Shown piece after piece: positions 51,366 to 54,514 of a stretch of DNA of 54,514 nt (position 1 is the first letter of the stretch; each line of letters opens with the position of its first letter). The position numbers and the translations under genes are program-made. The DNA is from an uncultured Dorea sp. (lineage in GTDB: Bacteria; Bacillota; Clostridia; Lachnospirales; Lachnospiraceae). Below the pieces are notes generated by a model. It did no database searches and had not been told where the DNA came from. It saw only the letters and a program-made list of their open reading frames with translations. The stretch is taken from the NCBI GenBank assembly GCA_910586965.1, contig CAJUMF010000025.1, positions 1-54,514 of the forward strand, written 5' to 3'.

Positions 51366-51902
51366 ATGAATGTAGTGAGAAAAGAAGAATTTTATACCGT
51401 TGATGATATCTATGCGTTGCCTGAGGGGGAACGTGCAGAACTGATTGACGGGAAGATTTATTACATGGCGCCTCCGGGTTTTAAACATCAGAAGATCAGC
51501 ATGTTCTTATCGACAGAGATATCTTCTTATATAAAAAAGGCGGGCGGAGGATGTGAAATATTAGCAGCGCCCTTTGCTGTATTTTTAAATGCTGACGACT
51601 TGAATTATGTAGAGCCTGATATCTCGGTCATCTGCGATAAGTCAAAATTGGATGAAAAGGGGTGTCACGGCGCTCCTGACTGGATTATTGAAATCGTATC
51701 GCCGGGTAGCAGAACCATGGATTATATGACAAAATTATTCAAATACCGCACAGCGGGAGTCAGGGAGTACTGGATCGTTGACCCGGAAAAGAACTTGGTA
51801 ATGGTATATGCATTTGAACAGGACAGGGCAGAACAGTATTCATTTGGAACGGATATACCAGTAGGAATTTATGACGGATTTCGGATAAATCTGGGAACAT
51901 AA
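51366..51902 (+). CDS. Uma2 family (DUF820) PD-(D/E)XK protein
   Basis: 178 aa, typical Uma2 length. Motifs: ALPEGERAELIDGKIYYMA, VEPDISVICDKSKL (the PD motif), DWIIEIVSPGSRTMDY (the ExV/K-like core) and KLFKYRTAGVREYWIVDP. The fold is a restriction-endonuclease type; a biological role for the family is not established. Confidence 0.9.
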   Translation: MNVVRKEEFYTVDDIYALPEGERAELIDGKIYYMAPPGFKHQKISMFLSTEISSYIKKAGGGCEILAAPFAVFLNADDLNYVEPDISVICDKSKLDEKGCHGAPDWIIEIVSPGSRTMDYMTKLFKYRTAGVREYWIVDPEKNLVMVYAFEQDRAEQYSFGTDIPVGIYDGFRINLGT

Positions 51903-51917
51903 TAGTGTTCCCAGATT
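51888..51917. terminator. Bidirectional terminator over the Uma2 stop
   Basis: A perfect 12-bp stem AATCTGGGAACA (51888-51899) with TGTTCCCAGATT (51906-51917), loop TAATAG. The left arm encodes the last residues of the Uma2 protein; it serves the convergent glgB too. Confidence 0.85.
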
Positions 51918-51924
51918 GTTATAT

Positions 51925-53721
51925 TTACGTGCTGATCAGATAATAGACAGCCGAGTACGGTGAAAGCCTTAGCACAGCCTTTTCTTTCCTAAGCTTTAGC
52001 ACAGTCTTTTCGTCATAAAATTTCACCCCTCCATAGACATCCCTGTCGCTGGCGAGAAGGACGGCCAGCTCTTTCCCGCCCGGAACCGTCAGTTCAAAAT
52101 CTTCCTGCTCCTTATCGGAGAAGTTAAAGACAGCTGCAATCCTCTCTTTTTCGTCTGTTCGTTCGAAGGCGTAGATGCATCTTGCCTCCTGATGGCAGTC
52201 GAGCCAGGTAAAGCCTTTTTGCTCATAATCCAGGGCAGAGAGGGCAGGGTGTGTCAGATACAGGGTATTCAGATCTTTCATAAATCGATGGAAAGAATCA
52301 TGGTTCGGATACTTTAATAAGAACCAGTCCTGCTCCTTCTTTTCATCCCATTCTCGTAGTTGCCCAATCTCATTACCCATAAAATTCAGCTTTTTGCCGG
52401 GATGCGCGTACATATACATATAAAAAGCACGGGCCTGAGGGAATTTGTCTTCGTAATCACCGCTCATCTTCTGGAGGATCGTAGCTTTTCCGTGCACTGT
52501 TTCATCATGGGAGAGAGGAAGCAGATACCGGTCATTGTAGTAGTACATCATGGAAAAGGTGAGCTTATGGTAATGTTCGCTTCGGTATTCCGGTGCGGTG
52601 CGAAAATAGTCTAATGTATCATTCATCCAGCCCATATCCCATTTGTAATCAAAGCCCAATCCGCCTTCAGACACAGGTTTTGTCACGCCGGGGTAGGAAG
52701 TGGAATCTTCGGCAGCAAGGATGGCGGAAGGATGTCTCTCCTTTAGCCCGCGGTTCATCTCGCGGATAAAGTCAACGGCAGTGTTATTGACACCCCGGGC
52801 CGGCTCCCCCTGCCAGTAAATAATCCGGCTGATCGCGTCCATGCGGATACCGTCAGCATGATATTCTGTGAGCCAGTAGTTGGCTGCAGACTGTAAGAAA
52901 CATCTCGTCTCCCCGCGGGAATGCATGAAGTTGCAGCTTCCCCACTCACTGACGCCAACATCTTGATGGGGATATTCGAAAAGCGCTGTTCCGTCATAAT
53001 TTGCGAGAGCATAGCCATCCACGGCAAAATGGACCGGCACGAAATCCATAATGACGCCAATCTCATTCTGGTGGCAGGAATCGATAAATTCCATAAGTTC
53101 CAGGGCAGTCCCATACCGGGAAGTGGGGCTGAAAAATCCGGTGTTCTGATACCCCCAGGACTCGTCGCAGGGGTGTTCGGAGAGAGGCATGATCTCGATA
53201 TAATTATAACCATATTCCTTTAGATAAGGAATCAGGATATCTGCCATCTCCGTATAGGAATACCAGTCGTCCGCTTCTTCGGAAGGTTTCCTGAAGGAGC
53301 CGAAGTGCAGCTCATAGATATTCAGAGGTTTTTCACGAAAGTCTGTCCGTTTCTTCATCCACTTTTCATCCTGAAACGAATAGACTGATAGATCTCTGAT
53401 GATAGAGGCGCTGTTTGGGCGAAGTTCCATACCGAACCCATAGGGGTCGCAGTGATCCATGAAGGAACCGTCCTGTTTATAGATGCGGTATTTGTACATT
53501 TGCCCCGGTTTGGCCTCTCTCGCGTAACACTCCCAGAAGTTCCCGTCATGGACGCGGTTCATGGTCCATTCTTTCCAGTCCGTGAATTCACCGATCAGTG
53601 AGATCTTTGCTGCTCCTGGGGCAAAGGTACGGAAAGTGACGCCTTCGATTGGTTCTACATGGGCGCCGAGAAATCTGTAGGCATCGAATATTTTTCCTGT
53701 GTAAAATCCGTAAAAATCCAT
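51925..53721 (-). CDS. glgB: 1,4-alpha-glucan branching enzyme
   Basis: 598 aa, slightly short for the family. N-terminal CBM48 (~15-110), then a GH13 barrel with nucleophile Asp in DGIRMDAIS, acid Glu in LAAEDSTSY and transition-state Asp in LSHDETVHGK, then a C-terminal beta domain. It makes alpha-1,6 branches in glycogen. No other glg gene is in the window. RBS GGAGG eight bases before the ATG. Confidence 0.95.
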   Translation of the reverse strand: MDFYGFYTGKIFDAYRFLGAHVEPIEGVTFRTFAPGAAKISLIGEFTDWKEWTMNRVHDGNFWECYAREAKPGQMYKYRIYKQDGSFMDHCDPYGFGMELRPNSASIIRDLSVYSFQDEKWMKKRTDFREKPLNIYELHFGSFRKPSEEADDWYSYTEMADILIPYLKEYGYNYIEIMPLSEHPCDESWGYQNTGFFSPTSRYGTALELMEFIDSCHQNEIGVIMDFVPVHFAVDGYALANYDGTALFEYPHQDVGVSEWGSCNFMHSRGETRCFLQSAANYWLTEYHADGIRMDAISRIIYWQGEPARGVNNTAVDFIREMNRGLKERHPSAILAAEDSTSYPGVTKPVSEGGLGFDYKWDMGWMNDTLDYFRTAPEYRSEHYHKLTFSMMYYYNDRYLLPLSHDETVHGKATILQKMSGDYEDKFPQARAFYMYMYAHPGKKLNFMGNEIGQLREWDEKKEQDWFLLKYPNHDSFHRFMKDLNTLYLTHPALSALDYEQKGFTWLDCHQEARCIYAFERTDEKERIAAVFNFSDKEQEDFELTVPGGKELAVLLASDRDVYGGVKFYDEKTVLKLRKEKAVLRLSPYSAVYYLIST

Positions 53722-53754
53722 CTTCTTATCCTCCGGTAAAATAATAGACAGCAG

Positions 53755-53783
53755 TTGTTTTTCTGCCTTGCTTTGCTTATAAT
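53755..53783 (+). promoter_or_regulatory. Promoter toward the TetR gene
   Basis: TTGTTT (53755-53760)-17 bp-TATAAT (53778-53783). The -10 lies in one arm of a 10-bp dyad (TTATAATAAT / ATTATTATAA) that places a second TATAAT on the opposite strand. Confidence 0.5.
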
Positions 53784-53846
53784 AATTTGCATAGCATTAT
53801 TATAAAAGCAGACAGATCGTCTGGATACCAACAATTTCAGATGAAA

Positions 53847-53896
53847 GTCGGATAACCGACGATAGTCGGAAATTGTCGGATTGAGAGAAAAGTCGG
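53847..53896 (+). promoter_or_regulatory. GTCGG repeat operator region
   Basis: GTCGG at 53847, 53865, 53875 and 53892, plus CCGAC at 53856. The pair GTCGG-ATAA-CCGAC (53847-53860) is a perfect dyad. Likely a binding region for the adjacent TetR protein. Confidence 0.6.
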
Positions 53897-53914
53897 TGAG
53901 AAGGAGGATATGTT

Positions 53915-54445
53915 GTGGATCTGCGAACCGAGAAGACAGAAAATGCCATTAAAAATGCATTTATACAATTGCGAACTCAAAAGGTGTTAGAAAAGATCAC
54001 TATAAAGGAACTGTGCGGGATAGCCCGTATCCACAAATCTACCTTTTATTCGCACTATCAGGATATCTATGATCTGTCAGATACGATGGAGACAGAGGTG
54101 GTGAAAAATATCATCGGAAGCATTCCAGCAGATAGTCTTAATACAGCCAGCCTGGCACAGGTGACAAGGGAGTTGACCTATGGATTCGTGTCCCAGAGCT
54201 CGATGATCAATATCTTATTTTCCGGAAACGAGAGAAGCCATCTTGCCTATCGAATCGAGGAGGGTTTAAAGGAGATCATTTTTGAGAAATATCCGGAGTA
54301 CAAAGATGAACTGAGGTGGAATATTGTGTTGAGCTACTGTATCCAGGGCGCATACTGGGCGTTCCAGGGAAGCCGGGGAAAAGATATTAATGAGGTGATC
54401 AGGATTATCAGCGAGATTACCGAGAAAGTGCAGCCTTTGTGCTGA
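53915..54445 (+). CDS. TetR-family regulator
   Basis: 176 aa from a GTG start (AAGGAGG 7 bases upstream; the nearby ATG is out of frame). N-terminal TetR HTH: NAIKNAFIQLRTQKVLEKIT and LCGIARIHKSTFYSHYQDIY; helical C-terminal TetR_C-like domain. It is divergent from glgB and downstream of GTCGG repeats, so autoregulation is likely; regulation of glgB is only possible. The last 69 bases of the window hold nothing recognisable. Confidence 0.88.
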   Translation: MDLRTEKTENAIKNAFIQLRTQKVLEKITIKELCGIARIHKSTFYSHYQDIYDLSDTMETEVVKNIIGSIPADSLNTASLAQVTRELTYGFVSQSSMINILFSGNERSHLAYRIEEGLKEIIFEKYPEYKDELRWNIVLSYCIQGAYWAFQGSRGKDINEVIRIISEITEKVQPLC

Positions 54446-54514
54446 ACATTTGGAGGAAATTTTTGAATCTTTCCAAAGTTAGTTGATTTTGCGCCTTAAC
54501 TCAAGCCGCAACAG

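Noticed and set aside
53775..53804. Dyad TTATAATAAT/ATTATTATAA as a glgB promoter
   Set aside because: A TATAAT is present on the minus strand, but no acceptable -35 lies 16-18 bp upstream, so only the dyad is noted.

Overview
The window reads as a chromosome segment of a low-to-mid GC Gram-positive anaerobe, most likely a gut Lachnospiraceae-type Clostridia. The reasons are strong AGGAGG ribosome binding sites, TTGACA/TATAAT-type promoters, an AAA-ATPase_like/PDDEXK_9 gene, a YesM/YesN-like two-component pair with a PocR sensor, a DUF819 transporter and a large sortase/pilin cluster with Cys/His-repeat LPXTG proteins. The genus cannot be fixed from sequence alone. No rRNA, tRNA or CRISPR array was seen.

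Layout. 1-2612: the 3' end of an McrB-like AAA+ gene and a DUF2357/PD-(D/E)XK partner, an AT-rich McrBC-type restriction module cut by the window edge. 2730-6175: a 45-aa ORF, ilvE, and a GntR(YtrA)-ABC exporter operon whose promoter lies inside a perfect 18-bp inverted repeat. 6136-6949: a toxin-antitoxin pair bracketed by exact 41-bp direct repeats copied from the end of the permease gene. 7018-8721: an AAA-ATPase_like/PDDEXK_9 protein.

8800-28823 is the centrepiece: an 18-20 kb cell-surface assembly cluster, all on the + strand. It opens with a coiled-coil protein and a tyrosine recombinase. Three bases after the recombinase stop begins a 26-bp site that recurs inverted (25/26 identical) 215 bp later. 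Each site has 11-bp dyad arms and an asymmetric 4-bp centre. The 215-bp segment between them holds a promoter that now points away from the cluster and a terminator that now faces it, which is the structure of an invertible ON/OFF switch apparently in the OFF orientation. Downstream lie a paralogous coiled-coil protein, signal peptidase I, a 1445-aa LPETG adhesin with eight HxHxxxC...C repeats, an LPSTG pilin, a class C sortase, five further secreted or membrane proteins (two with TasA/SipW-type N-termini), a frameshifted SipW-type signal peptidase, a class B sortase, a BTAD-type regulator, an unknown protein and a glucosaminidase/M23 wall hydrolase. The variable part of the adhesin plus the pilin (about 13.7-18.3 kb) is clearly more AT-rich than its flanks.

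28846-34040: a TetR-controlled MMPL exporter with a heptad-repeat partner, with five TGAC-N5-GTCA operators in the divergent promoter region. 34274-41501: housekeeping genes (methyltransferase, hslO, nadE, C_GCAxxG_C_C protein, S1-domain protein, CBS/DRTGG pyrophosphatase, flavin reductase). 41503-46896: a PocR-type histidine kinase/AraC response regulator divergent from an isochorismatase-like hydrolase, DUF819 transporter and M18 aminopeptidase operon. 46921-54445: MATE exporter, polysaccharide deacetylase, rarA, GNAT, two small genes including a Uma2-family protein, glgB, and a TetR regulator preceded by GTCGG repeats.
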